Source: a virus
Strand: one strand, 5' to 3'
Length of the DNA stretch: 21,003 nucleotides
IMG/VR virus record: IMGVR_UViG_3300031952_000182
Span: 1 to 21,003 of that record
Shown here piece after piece: positions 6,083 through 13,350 of the stretch. The first letter of the stretch is position 1; each line of letters begins with the position of its first letter. The notes below the pieces were generated by a model. The model searched no databases. It had not been told where the DNA came from and saw only the letters and a list, made by a program, of their open reading frames with translations. A program made the translations under genes and the position numbers.

Positions 6083-6103
6083 ATGGTTCCTGGAGGATGC
6101 GTC

Positions 6104-6430
6104 ATGTCGATGTCAAAACAGGATGCTGCCAAGGGGTTCTTGAGGGCTCATGACCAATGGGTCAAAACGGCTAAGAAACTACAAAGAGCCCGAAAGATCT
6201 TTCTGAAAGTCACCAGAATTGATGAGAAGATCCTCAATGTCTATCATGTTGGTCGCCGTTGCCTCGAACCCGATGAAATAGCCCTTAAGCTCTACAAAGT
6301 TTGGAATGCTGTCACAGAGAGGGTTGTCAGTATTCCCAAACTTCGGAGAATGATGAAACTGCATGATCCTGACACCGCCAAAGATTTCGCCAAGATAGTT
6401 TGGGTTCACGAAGTGCGCATCATCAAGTAG
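6104..6430 (+). CDS. Helical basic hypothetical protein
   Basis: I chose ATG 6104 because GGAGG at 6091-6095 sits eight bases upstream. In-frame starts at 6032 and 6074 exist, but the first part would be encoded by the inverted repeat at 6024-6082. The 108-residue product is mostly helical and Lys/Arg-rich: MSMSKQDAAKGFLRAHDQW, KKLQRARKIFLKVTRIDEK, and RRMMKLHDPDTAKDFAKIVW. There is no Cys cluster and no membrane segment. The family is not recognised. The hairpin just upstream suggests its translation or transcript stability is regulated. Confidence 0.6.
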   Translation: MSMSKQDAAKGFLRAHDQWVKTAKKLQRARKIFLKVTRIDEKILNVYHVGRRCLEPDEIALKLYKVWNAVTERVVSIPKLRRMMKLHDPDTAKDFAKIVWVHEVRIIK

Positions 6431-6451
6431 ACTCTGATCCCGCATCAGAGT
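6431..6451 (+). other. Perfect 8-bp intergenic hairpin
   Basis: ACTCTGAT (6431-6438) pairs exactly with ATCAGAGT (6444-6451) around CCCGC. It begins one base after the TAG of the 6104 gene and lies 20 bases before the SD (AAGGAG 6471-6476) of the next. No T tract follows, so it is more likely an mRNA-stabilising or processing element than a terminator. Confidence 0.4.
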
Positions 6452-6482
6452 CAGATTCAGTGGATGGGCGAAGGAGAAAAAG

Positions 6483-7160
6483 ATGGGCCAAGCACCACAG
6501 GTAGAAGTCCTCAAGAAGTTTGATGTTTCCTTCAAGGCGCAGGTAGGCCCTCAGGAGATGGAAAAGGTCCTGAAGGTCAGAAGGGAACAGAGGATCAAGC
6601 CCAAATATGATGCCAAGTTGAACGATATCGAGACCAAGAAACACGAACTCGAGACGGCACAAGCCCTTCGCAAGGAAACCAGCGGCAAGATTATTGACCA
6701 GAAGTTCAAGGAGATGCGGAATGGGTTCTCCGTGCTGACCAGGTACCTCGGTATCAAAGACAAGGTGCTCGTTGTCAACAAAGCTGTTCAGGATATACCC
6801 CGGAAGACCGCAAGAGGTATTCAGCCAGGCCTCAAACTCCAGATGGATATCGGTTGGGAAGACCCTCGGGCGAAAGTTGCCAACATGAAGATTTTCTTGC
6901 GTGGATCTATTACCACGTGCAAGATCATCTCGGTTCCCAGTACCCTGAAAAAGATGGATCTCTTCATCGAACACATCAGGAAAGAGATCGAGAAGCTCGA
7001 GGAAGAGGCCGTGGCCATCAAGAAGCAACTCATGGCAGTCCCCAAGGAAGTGGAGGAGGACATGGCTTCTCTCTACGAGAAGATGATGCTTTCGACTCCG
7101 GAAGGGCGGACCATGTTCGGCATGACCGCGCAGAAAGCTCTCCCTGGTCCCAAGCCGTGA
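6483..7160 (+). CDS. Coiled-coil hypothetical protein
   Basis: ATG 6483 with AAGGAG at 6471-6476; 225 residues. Residues about 24-72 are a charged helix (EKVLKVRREQRIKPKYDAKL, then NDIETKKHELETAQALR). Residues 85-155 look globular with beta strands (NGFSVLTRYLGIKDKVLVV, GLKLQMDIGWEDPRAKV, MKIFLRGSITTCKIISVP). Residues 160-190 are a second coiled coil (IRKEIEKLEEEAVAIKKQLM). The tail is AQKALPGPKP. No family is recognised. The stop overlaps the GTG start of the next gene (GTGA), showing coupled translation; two long helices around a beta core suggest an oligomeric protein. Confidence 0.7.
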   Translation: MGQAPQVEVLKKFDVSFKAQVGPQEMEKVLKVRREQRIKPKYDAKLNDIETKKHELETAQALRKETSGKIIDQKFKEMRNGFSVLTRYLGIKDKVLVVNKAVQDIPRKTARGIQPGLKLQMDIGWEDPRAKVANMKIFLRGSITTCKIISVPSTLKKMDLFIEHIRKEIEKLEEEAVAIKKQLMAVPKEVEEDMASLYEKMMLSTPEGRTMFGMTAQKALPGPKP

Positions 7161-8167
7161 GTAAAGAAATAGCCCTAGAGGTCCTTGAGGATCAACCTCT
7201 TTGCAAGACGTTCAGGATCCTCGAAACCAATTCCGAGATCCTTGCAGCAGAAAAAGTGGCCTTCATCTCGGTAGACGATCCCCACAGTAATGATCAACTG
7301 ATTATGCAGGCTGTTCTCCATTTCTTTGGGAAAGAAATCAAATATCATCCCAACTGGTACTCCTATCACAGGGATGGTCATCAAGTTTATATCGTTTTCT
7401 CTCAGGAAGTCTTGGATGCTCGTGGCGGGATCGGATGGAAAATCGAAGAAAACATAGCTGACGAGGTTCATGCAGGTCATGAATACTTGGCCATTGGTCC
7501 GATCTCCACAAGTACTGCCGCTGCTGCAAAGAGAGCAGCCATCAAGTTCACAGAAACCGACAGTCAGTTCTCTTGGGAACACGCAAATAAGAAGAGCGAA
7601 AAAATGCCTCTCTTCAGGGTCGAAGTGGATGAAAAGCGTAGCCGCATCGACTTAAGGGCAAAGCACATCAAAGCATACCCAAGGAAAACTGGCATGGTTC
7701 GCCTATACACGTTGGAGAGTTGGATTGTCAAAGTTCTCGAAAGACATTCGGTCCTCCAAGAGCAGATTGCTGATTCGATTCCGCGAAGTAATAGCTGGAG
7801 TCGAGACAGAGGAAATTATAGAAATCAAGGATACAGTCTGCATCTGCGTGCCGATGTCAATAAACGACTCGCGCTTATTATCATCGTGAGGAGGATGGTA
7901 GAAGAACTGGCAAAAGGCATCCAGAAGTACGGCGACGAGAAGTACGATCCTTTGGTGTACCGCCTAGTAGAGACAGAAAAGGGATACAACTTCTCGTGTT
8001 ACCAACAATTCCTGATGGAGGCCGAGGCTGCACTGCCCGAGATGGGAACATGGGCTAAAGATGTTTCCGATTTGCCAGAGGGCAATCGGGAGGCAGCCAG
8101 GAAAGATCAAGAGTGGTTTCACGAGTTCTGCAAGCAGGAGGTGGCAGACAGCAAGAAAGGACCATGA
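7157..8167 (+). CDS. Hypothetical protein, last gene of the plus-strand block
   Basis: The likely start is GTG 7157, overlapping the preceding stop (GTGA); the frame is open to 6854 but upstream sequence shadows the previous gene. This gives 336 residues. The N-terminal third is alpha/beta (VAFISVDDPHSNDQLIMQA, EIKYHPNWYSYHRDGHQVY). An Ala-rich helix follows (TSTAAAAKRAAIKFTETD). The middle is basic (DEKRSRIDLRAKHIKAYPRK, SRDRGNYRNQ) and the C-terminus is helical and acidic, ending EVADSKKGP. I see no catalytic motif and recognise no family. It is coupled to the 6483 gene, so the two products may act together. The TGA stop lies within a palindrome (8162-8179) that recurs at the right end of the window. 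Confidence 0.65.
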   Translation: MSKEIALEVLEDQPLCKTFRILETNSEILAAEKVAFISVDDPHSNDQLIMQAVLHFFGKEIKYHPNWYSYHRDGHQVYIVFSQEVLDARGGIGWKIEENIADEVHAGHEYLAIGPISTSTAAAAKRAAIKFTETDSQFSWEHANKKSEKMPLFRVEVDEKRSRIDLRAKHIKAYPRKTGMVRLYTLESWIVKVLERHSVLQEQIADSIPRSNSWSRDRGNYRNQGYSLHLRADVNKRLALIIIVRRMVEELAKGIQKYGDEKYDPLVYRLVETEKGYNFSCYQQFLMEAEAALPEMGTWAKDVSDLPEGNREAARKDQEWFHEFCKQEVADSKKGP

Positions 8168-8179
8168 CAAATGTCATGC
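8162..8179. repeat. Operator-like dyad, copy 1
   Basis: CATGACA (8163-8169), AA, TGTCATG (8172-8178) form a 7-bp perfect inverted repeat. The 18 bases from A8161 to G8178 reappear, on the other strand, at 20985-21002. It overlaps the stop codon of the plus-strand gene and marks the end of that block. Dyads of this size are typical of dimeric repressor sites, but no protein is assigned to it. Confidence 0.4.
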
Positions 8180-8185
8180 CAGAAA

Positions 8186-8357
8186 GGTCTCAAAAGGAAG
8201 ACCATTAAATTGTCTGCCTCGCTTTCCTGCAAAACTGCTTGCCAAAAGGCGATTGGTTGTGCTCTTCACGTAGGAACGTCGCGTGCAGGAGCAGTGTTGT
8301 TACCAGACGTTTCGCTGGAACAGGACAGGCCTGGGTGGTGCATGGTATGCACTACCT
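8186..8357 (+). ncRNA. Candidate structured RNA in the convergent intergenic region
   Basis: Pairings visible in order: GGTCT/AGACC (8186-8190 with 8199-8203); an outer stem GTCTG/CAGAC (8212-8216 with 8304-8308) enclosing TCCTGCA/TGCAGGA (8225-8231 with 8284-8290), which encloses two small hairpins, GCC-AAAA-GGC (8241-8250) and ACG/CGT (8268-8270 with 8277-8279); then a 10-bp stem GGTGGTGCAT/ATGCACTACC (8334-8343 with 8347-8356) with a 3-nt loop. The nested four-way arrangement resembles a folded RNA domain more than chance. Further hairpins lie at 8427-8440, 8453-8464 and 8474-8503. Coding in the same stretch (85- and 99-codon frames) is weak. Confidence 0.35.
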
Positions 8358-8538
8358 ACAAGAAAGGGAGGAGGTCGAATGGGCCATGTGGTGCGTTGAA
8401 TGCGCCGGATCAAACCCACGTGTCGTGATCAATCCTGATCTAAAAGGCCAACGCGCAATAGCGCAGTCCTCAATCCCCCAATCCAGCGAACGCCCTGGGG
8501 GGAGTGCTCTTAAACACGCGACATCCTCGTGCTTGTGA
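8347..8538 (+). CDS. Possible small protein in the intergenic region
   Basis: Within a longer open frame (8239-8538), the part from ATG 8347 reads MHYLQEREEVEWAMWCVECA followed by GSNPRVVINPDLKGQ, which looks protein-like with a C-x2-C pair. The remainder (IPQSSERPGGSALKHATSS) does not. GGAGGAGG at 8367-8374 would better serve ATG 8386, giving a 50-residue protein, or ATG 8379, which stops after six codons. The start ATG at 8347 lies in the right arm of a 10-bp hairpin. Because the same DNA forms several stems, I consider coding uncertain. Confidence 0.25.
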   Translation: MHYLQEREEVEWAMWCVECAGSNPRVVINPDLKGQRAIAQSSIPQSSERPGGSALKHATSSCL

Positions 8539-8544
8539 TTCAAG

Positions 8545-8581
8545 AAAAAGGGGCTCCTCCGTTTGGGGGAGCCCCATTTTT
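8545..8581. terminator. Bidirectional intrinsic terminator between convergent blocks
   Basis: An 11-bp stem (8550-8560 with 8565-8575, one G-T pair) with a GTTT loop is preceded by AAAAA and followed by ATTTTT. It therefore has a U tract on both strands. It stops plus-strand transcripts from the accessory block and minus-strand transcripts after the tube gene, whose stop is at 8592. Confidence 0.9.
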
Positions 8582-8591
8582 AGCTCGTAAT

Positions 8592-9329
8592 CTATTTGAC
8601 GGTAACGATATTGATCGGGACTAGTCTATCGTATTGTGCGCTCACGCCTTCAGCAACGAGAACTGAAGAGGCATTTACGTTAAAGGAGTGCGCCTGGAGA
8701 TAAGTGTCCTCGAGATAGAAAGCCCCATATGCCTGATCCTGAGCATCGCGCAGATACACCATGAGTCCCAGAGGATGATCAAATAAATCAGAAGCCAGGT
8801 TGATGAAGAAGTCAGTGTTCTGACCTTTGGGATTTTGATTATTAAGGGCACGTCCATAACCAGCAGTATCCTTAATTGGCGCGATTAGATTAGGCGGAGG
8901 TCCTTTGATATCAGCTTTTGATAGTTTGTTTGCACCTGGAGGCATTTTGGTTGGAGGATAGTAAGCATACAGAACTCTCAGAAGGGAAGGACCCCAGTAG
9001 AGAATTCTGCCGAGGGTAATGGCACCAACTGTGCGACCAGGGATGTGGTACGCACGTTTGGAACCGATCTCGAACATTTTCTGAATCATCTTATTCTGAT
9101 TCAGACCAAAGTTCTCGACGATTCCAATAGGGAAGGCTACATCAGCACCCGCTCTGTCTACATCTAATTCGGGTCCCGAATTAGCCTGACTTAATCTGGG
9201 AGGTCCAGCAGCAATCAAAGTTGTTGCCGCATTGACAAACTGACCGCCCTGCAGATCGGCCTGGACATGGTTTTGCCAGAACTCCCAAGTGCTCAGGGAG
9301 GTCGTTACTCCGCTGTTGCTTTGAGCCAT
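8592..9329 (-). CDS. Probable tail tube protein
   Basis: A 245-residue protein with AAGGAG eight bases before its ATG. It follows the sheath gene in the same operon, the usual place for the tail tube. The middle reads GIVENFGLNQNKMIQKMFEI, then GSKRAYHIPGRTVGAITLGR and LLRVLYAYYPP; the end is a beta-type stretch (SFNVNASSVLVAEGVSAQYD). This pattern (FEIGS-R-x-Y-x-IPGRT with SLLR-x-LY) is one I associate with tube-type structural proteins of large myoviruses. It is longer than the T4 gp19 tube protein (about 160 residues), so it may carry an extra surface domain; residues about 125-165 are Pro/Lys-rich and look inserted. It is the last gene of the operon, closed by the terminator at 8550-8575. 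Confidence 0.6.
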   Translation of the reverse strand: MAQSNSGVTTSLSTWEFWQNHVQADLQGGQFVNAATTLIAAGPPRLSQANSGPELDVDRAGADVAFPIGIVENFGLNQNKMIQKMFEIGSKRAYHIPGRTVGAITLGRILYWGPSLLRVLYAYYPPTKMPPGANKLSKADIKGPPPNLIAPIKDTAGYGRALNNQNPKGQNTDFFINLASDLFDHPLGLMVYLRDAQDQAYGAFYLEDTYLQAHSFNVNASSVLVAEGVSAQYDRLVPINIVTVK

Positions 9330-9355
9330 TTCAGTTCTCCTTCATTCGCCCGGGC

Positions 9356-11953
9356 CTAGATCTGCAACGTGACGCGGATGTAGTTGGCTGGGTACGGAAC
9401 CAGAATGTCAATGGTCACCAAGACAGTATCGGGCTGATCGGTTGATTGTTCGAGTGAGACCAGATTGGCGTTCATCAATTGACCGTTTTCAGTAAATTCC
9501 CTGAGCAACCCATGAACGACGGTCGACAACATCTCGAGATAAATCGTAGTGATATTGTACTTGCCGATGTACGGACGCAACTGATTACGAATGAATTTCG
9601 AAACCCAGTCAACGTCCTTAGTGATCGAGAGTTCTCTCTTCTCGATCAGAGTCACATCCGTCGACAATTGGTGGCGGCAATAACAAGGAGCAGTAGGCGT
9701 ATCCTGAACGAAGATGTAAGTGCCGCCGGTTGCGATGATATCGAGCTGACTCGGATTGAAATACTCATTCGAGTGTTCCAGACCAATGAGTCCAGTGACT
9801 GGAACATTAGTAAAGGGTTGCTGCGGAGGATAGAAGGTGATCATGCCCGATACAATGCATCCCTGATAATAACCGGGCAGATTACCAGTCTTATTGGCTG
9901 AAGTCGTGTCAAACGTATCATCGCCGGTTCTATCATCCTCATATTCGATCTGGCCGACATCTGGCCAAACATTGAATACACGACGGTTGGAGAAGGCCTT
10001 GGAATAATCTGCAATGTATTGGGCCTGTTCGTACTTATCATAGTCCTTGGTGTCGATCCTCCAGATCAGATCGTGGGAAGAAGAAGTCGGCAAGCCAGGA
10101 TTGGTTAGTTCGAGCGTAGTGGCATTGTTAACGCGAACGATTCTGGCCTCGTGCAGAATCACGCCATCGGGATCCAGAATCTTGACAATCATACCGGGAG
10201 CGACTTCCTCATTGATGAAATCGCCATCATCAGCATTGAAGGTCAGAATGTCCGGCACCCAGCCCTCAGTGCCACTGGCTTTGGTTTCATAGATGAAGAG
10301 TAACCGGTTGATCATCACAATGCGCTCGTGTTTGTTCTCCTGGGCTGACTGTTGAGTAACGTGTGCATTCCAGATCTGGTGGATAGCAGGATCCTGGGTC
10401 AGAGGAACGATACAGTAAACCTCACGACTCTCGAGGAACTCAGTAGCCGCAGTCCAATCCTCGACTGAATCATTCTCGATGGCCGTGGCATAAACGATAT
10501 TGTCCGTGTTTACCAGGGCCATCCAAACACCAAATGCCAGAGGGTTCTCGGGAACGATCGGTCCTAGTTTGCTGATGACATCATCAACGTTCTGGACGGC
10601 AACCAGATCATCAACATTGTCGGTCCTGCGAGCCGTGTAACTGACCAAGATATTGCCAGTTGCAAAGTCAGTAGTATCATCAATATGATAGGACACGTTA
10701 TTGGCATTGGTGAATTTCCGAACAACGCGATAATCCAGACCGGTCTCTACTCCAGCAAATGCAGGGCTGACAGTCAAAGTATCAGTGCCAACCACCGTAA
10801 TGCTGTACCCGCCGTAGACCTCTGGGGGTGCCGCTCCATCTTCCACGACCAGAATATCGCCGACCTTAACACCGAGATCAGAAAAATCTTTGCCGGTGTC
10901 GGTGAAAGTAGATCCACTGGTCGCTCCGGTATGTTCGGTATTAAGTAGAATCTGATTGAGGTTCAACTCAATATCGCTGATGACTTTTTCAATCCGCCAA
11001 CTTCCAGCGTTAACTCCGGATTCGATTATCAAAGTCATTCCAGGAGCAACATTGTCACTCAGGAAATCAGCAGCATCATCAGTGAACGTACTGCCATCTC
11101 CTGTCACTCTGAACTTTAGACCAGTAGCATTACTGAAACCAGCAAAACCTTTCTTGGAAGCGATGACTAAATTTGTTTCGTCAGTGACTGCCGCAACACT
11201 ATAGATCCCTTCGTCTGCACCTTCGAGAATATAAAGGCTCATTCCCGATTTGATATTGTCTGTAACAAACAGGGAAGTGGCACTCGCGAATACCATCGAA
11301 CCAGCAACAGTAACGCCATCAGTAGCATCCTCGCGAACAATACGGTACAAAATCCCGGATTCGATTGCATTAAAACTAGGGGTCACGGTCATTGTGTGGG
11401 TCGAGACCGTAACGATAGTAAATTGCAGACCACTGTCGGTTCCAGACATAGGAAAGAGCATGTCCCCAGCCCTGAGATTATAGTCGGTGAAATCAACCGT
11501 GATATCTCTGAAGGTGTTCATCACGGATCCAGGACCGGTTTCGCCATTTACCTCATTCAATAGATAGAAGGGTTTGAGACTGGTTGTGGAAGTGGTGACT
11601 CCGGTGCCAGATGTCAAAGTCACATTCCTGGTGACAGTAGCATTATCATCCACAGTCACGAAACTATCATCAGCAATGTAATCGCTCTTATCGAGCTGGA
11701 ATGTGCCCCACTTGTTAGTGAGGTAGACTAACACGCCTGACTTGTCCACTTGTGCATCCAACGGCAGATCAGGGTACGCATAATCTGTCGCTGCGCTGTC
11801 GTACGGACCAGCCATTTTCTTGTAGATCACCTGATTGTTGAGTCCGACGATGCAAGCAGGAAGAGCAGGCGGAATCAGTGTGGGTGATACCTGCTCAAAG
11901 ACCTGCTGAACAAATACGTCGGGTTTTGGGATCGTGCCAGTCGTTACGGCCAT
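9356..11953 (-). CDS. Contractile tail sheath protein with repeated inserted domains
   Basis: An 865-residue protein with a GGAGGAGGAG SD before its ATG. Residues 1-100 (KPDVFVQQVFEQVSPTLIPP, ACIVGLNNQVIY) match the N-terminal arm and first domain of myovirus sheaths. Residues 450-560 and 640-865 give the conserved core and C-terminal domain, including YCRHQLSTDV, ELSITKDVDWVSKFIRNQLR and a final ILVPYPANYIRVTLQI strand that interlocks neighbouring subunits. Sheaths contract to drive the tube through the envelope. Typical sheaths are about 400-700 residues. The excess here comes from five related beta-rich units at about residues 147-208, 212-286, 288-346, 348-413 and 566-637, each with a D-F/V-x-PG-M-x-L/I-x-E-G-like turn and often TGL-x-YRV at the end. 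These probably form surface decorations. Confidence 0.9.
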   Translation of the reverse strand: MAVTTGTIPKPDVFVQQVFEQVSPTLIPPALPACIVGLNNQVIYKKMAGPYDSAATDYAYPDLPLDAQVDKSGVLVYLTNKWGTFQLDKSDYIADDSFVTVDDNATVTRNVTLTSGTGVTTSTTSLKPFYLLNEVNGETGPGSVMNTFRDITVDFTDYNLRAGDMLFPMSGTDSGLQFTIVTVSTHTMTVTPSFNAIESGILYRIVREDATDGVTVAGSMVFASATSLFVTDNIKSGMSLYILEGADEGIYSVAAVTDETNLVIASKKGFAGFSNATGLKFRVTGDGSTFTDDAADFLSDNVAPGMTLIIESGVNAGSWRIEKVISDIELNLNQILLNTEHTGATSGSTFTDTGKDFSDLGVKVGDILVVEDGAAPPEVYGGYSITVVGTDTLTVSPAFAGVETGLDYRVVRKFTNANNVSYHIDDTTDFATGNILVSYTARRTDNVDDLVAVQNVDDVISKLGPIVPENPLAFGVWMALVNTDNIVYATAIENDSVEDWTAATEFLESREVYCIVPLTQDPAIHQIWNAHVTQQSAQENKHERIVMINRLLFIYETKASGTEGWVPDILTFNADDGDFINEEVAPGMIVKILDPDGVILHEARIVRVNNATTLELTNPGLPTSSSHDLIWRIDTKDYDKYEQAQYIADYSKAFSNRRVFNVWPDVGQIEYEDDRTGDDTFDTTSANKTGNLPGYYQGCIVSGMITFYPPQQPFTNVPVTGLIGLEHSNEYFNPSQLDIIATGGTYIFVQDTPTAPCYCRHQLSTDVTLIEKRELSITKDVDWVSKFIRNQLRPYIGKYNITTIYLEMLSTVVHGLLREFTENGQLMNANLVSLEQSTDQPDTVLVTIDILVPYPANYIRVTLQI

Positions 11954-11976
11954 GATTGTCTCCTCCTCCTCGCTTC

Positions 11977-12600
11977 CTAAGGCTGGACTACCGGTATTGA
12001 CGCCTCAGCAGCCTCTAACACACGTTGATCCACGGCATTCTTAAGGTTGTACTCAATCTTGCGCAACGTCTCCGCCGATGGAGTAATCTTCCAAGTTTGA
12101 TGGAAGAACAACCTTATGCCTACTGGAACAGCAGTGAGCTCCTGCTGAGAATCCGACTGGATTAGAGTTTCAGGGCCAATTGCCACACTGTCCACCCAGA
12201 AGGCTCCCCTTTGGCGGATCTGCAAGGCGAAGAACCTGATGCCCTGGAAGACCAGGTCAGCCAGGAATTCGGCCTCAAGACCGTTTCTTGAGAGACACTC
12301 TGCAGTCAGATCAGTGTGAATCATGTCCTTGAAAGTCCTGGACCCAGTACGGAACGACATTGTTAACCGGTTCTCCAAGGATGTGTTCATCCAACCAGTA
12401 TTGCCGCGACGCAATACGATGGCTGGCCTTTTTTCCATCTCTTCGAGATCCTCAGTGTACGCATCGGCAATGAGGATCTTTGACACAGCCATATCCAAAG
12501 ACCATCGATATTCATTCTTCCCGTCATACAACGCGGCTTCGCTAAAGAGATCCTGAAGAAATTTCAGGATCAGATCTTTAGCTAAGGAGGTAGGACGCAT
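11977..12600 (-). CDS. Probable tail terminator / tail completion protein
   Basis: A 207-residue protein whose ATG is preceded by GAGGTGAT, a near-perfect SD. It lies directly upstream of the sheath gene, where myoviruses usually encode the tail terminator that caps the tube and sheath and joins the neck. The sequence has an N-terminal helix (LAKDLILKFLQDLFSEAALY), then a beta-rich middle (RPAIVLRRGNTGWMNTSLEN, LTMSFRTGSRTF) and a strand pair (LTAVPVGIRLFFHQTWKITP). This helix plus beta-sheet plan fits the tail-terminator fold (lambda gpU or T4 gp15 type), but the family is not recognised by sequence. The call rests mainly on position. Confidence 0.45.
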   Translation of the reverse strand: MRPTSLAKDLILKFLQDLFSEAALYDGKNEYRWSLDMAVSKILIADAYTEDLEEMEKRPAIVLRRGNTGWMNTSLENRLTMSFRTGSRTFKDMIHTDLTAECLSRNGLEAEFLADLVFQGIRFFALQIRQRGAFWVDSVAIGPETLIQSDSQQELTAVPVGIRLFFHQTWKITPSAETLRKIEYNLKNAVDQRVLEAAEASIPVVQP

Positions 12601-12603
12601 GTA

Positions 12604-12942
12604 TCACCTCAAAGTGTATTGATGTCTAGGTGGAACAGCTGGTGGTTCTTCACTTACGATCTGAGCCGTAACAGCTGGAGGACTCTTTTTGCCTAACACA
12701 AATCCTGCAGCGCCAAGCATGCCCGCACCAAATAAAGCCCCGGTAGCGATGGCAATATCACGGTTTCTTGAGATTAGTTTTTCAAGAAGCAAAGGGCCTA
12801 TTCCCCCCAAGGCAGCACCAATCAGTGCCCCTATGGCTAGGCCCTCCGCACCAGACGCAAGATCTGCACTACGCTTCTCGAGCTCCTCGTAGAAGCCCTT
12901 GAGCATGATCTCGTCGAGCTTACGGACTTGGAGGTGTATCAT
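12604..12942 (-). CDS. Glycine-rich two-helix membrane-type protein
   Basis: A 112-residue form starts at ATG 12942 (AGGTGG upstream) and overlaps the previous gene by 23 bases; ATG 12906 (MLKGFYEELEK) begins at the conserved-looking motif but has a weak SD. Two hydrophobic Gly/Ala-rich segments, about residues 34-54 (AIGALIGAALGGIGPLLLE) and 61-83 (IAIATGALFGAGMLGAAGFV), form glycine-zipper-like helices. The tail is Pro-rich. The KGFYEELEK motif before the first helix resembles segments in the two acidic proteins at 19662 and 20127. It lies in the neck-to-tail gene group, so it may be a virion component that acts on membranes during DNA entry; that is inference. Confidence 0.6.
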   Translation of the reverse strand: MIHLQVRKLDEIMLKGFYEELEKRSADLASGAEGLAIGALIGAALGGIGPLLLEKLISRNRDIAIATGALFGAGMLGAAGFVLGKKSPPAVTAQIVSEEPPAVPPRHQYTLR

Positions 12943-13096
12943 CGTAGATCACCACCTGAATCCTTTGATTCTCATCGTACCAGACACTGATGATGTTGTA
13001 TGGCGAAGGCACTGTATCATTCAACCATGTTTGATAGGCATTAATGCCATCTTGATTATGCATGTCGTAGTGTAGTACGGCGACTTTTGTGGCCAT
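12920..13096 (-). CDS. Small hypothetical protein between neck genes
   Basis: A 58-residue ORF starts at ATG 13096 behind AGGAGAT and ends at TAA 12920, overlapping the next gene's start by 23 bases. The sequence begins MATKVAVLHYDMHNQDGINA and continues with alternating strands (YNIISVWYDENQRIQVVIYD) to DDTPPSP. The beta-strand-turn-strand pattern and strong SD indicate a genuine small protein; its family is not recognised. It fills an otherwise unexplained gap in the operon. Confidence 0.65.
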   Translation of the reverse strand: MATKVAVLHYDMHNQDGINAYQTWLNDTVPSPYNIISVWYDENQRIQVVIYDDTPPSP

Positions 13097-13127
13097 GTTT
13101 TATCTCCTATTTGCAAAGATCATGAGG

Positions 13128-13331
13128 CTAACCTTTCGACCCTGTGCAATTCCGATTGGCGACTTTCTCCATAAGACCAGCCAAGACTGTTGTTAGAACT
13201 GATGCGGTTTTCTCTTTCATGTTCGGTCTCCCTTCTCCCACACTAATTTTCATCTTGGCCATGGCCTTTTCGTGTTGTTCGGTAGCACTATGATGCTTCA
13301 CCTTGACAGCCAGCTTTTCTAGCAAGTTCAT
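13128..13331 (-). CDS. Small helical hypothetical protein
   Basis: I prefer ATG 13331 (MNLLEKLAVKVKHHSATEQH...), which has GGAG eight bases upstream; an in-frame ATG at 13364 overlaps the preceding gene by 14 bases and has its purine run immediately adjacent. The product of 67 residues is mostly helical and Lys-rich, with a Ser/Val/Leu-rich second helix (KTASVLTTVLAGLMEKVANR). No family is recognised. It lies between the gp10-like gene and the 58-residue gene, so a minor structural or assembly role is possible. Confidence 0.6.
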   Translation of the reverse strand: MNLLEKLAVKVKHHSATEQHEKAMAKMKISVGEGRPNMKEKTASVLTTVLAGLMEKVANRNCTGSKG

Positions 13332-13350
13332 GTTCTTGTCTCCACTAGAC

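Noticed and set aside
6423-7063. Minus-strand frames of 201 and 80 codons opposite the 6483 gene
   Set aside because: They mirror a coiled-coil gene and have no SD or domain; charged repeats on one strand commonly leave the other strand open.
8171-8428. An 85-codon frame starting MSCQKGLKRK
   Set aside because: It overlaps the hairpin region and a competing frame, has no SD and no recognisable domain.
9479-11483. Several plus-strand open frames of 66-140 codons across 9479-11483
   Set aside because: They lie antisense to the 865-residue sheath gene and lack SD sites; they are shadows of its coding bias.
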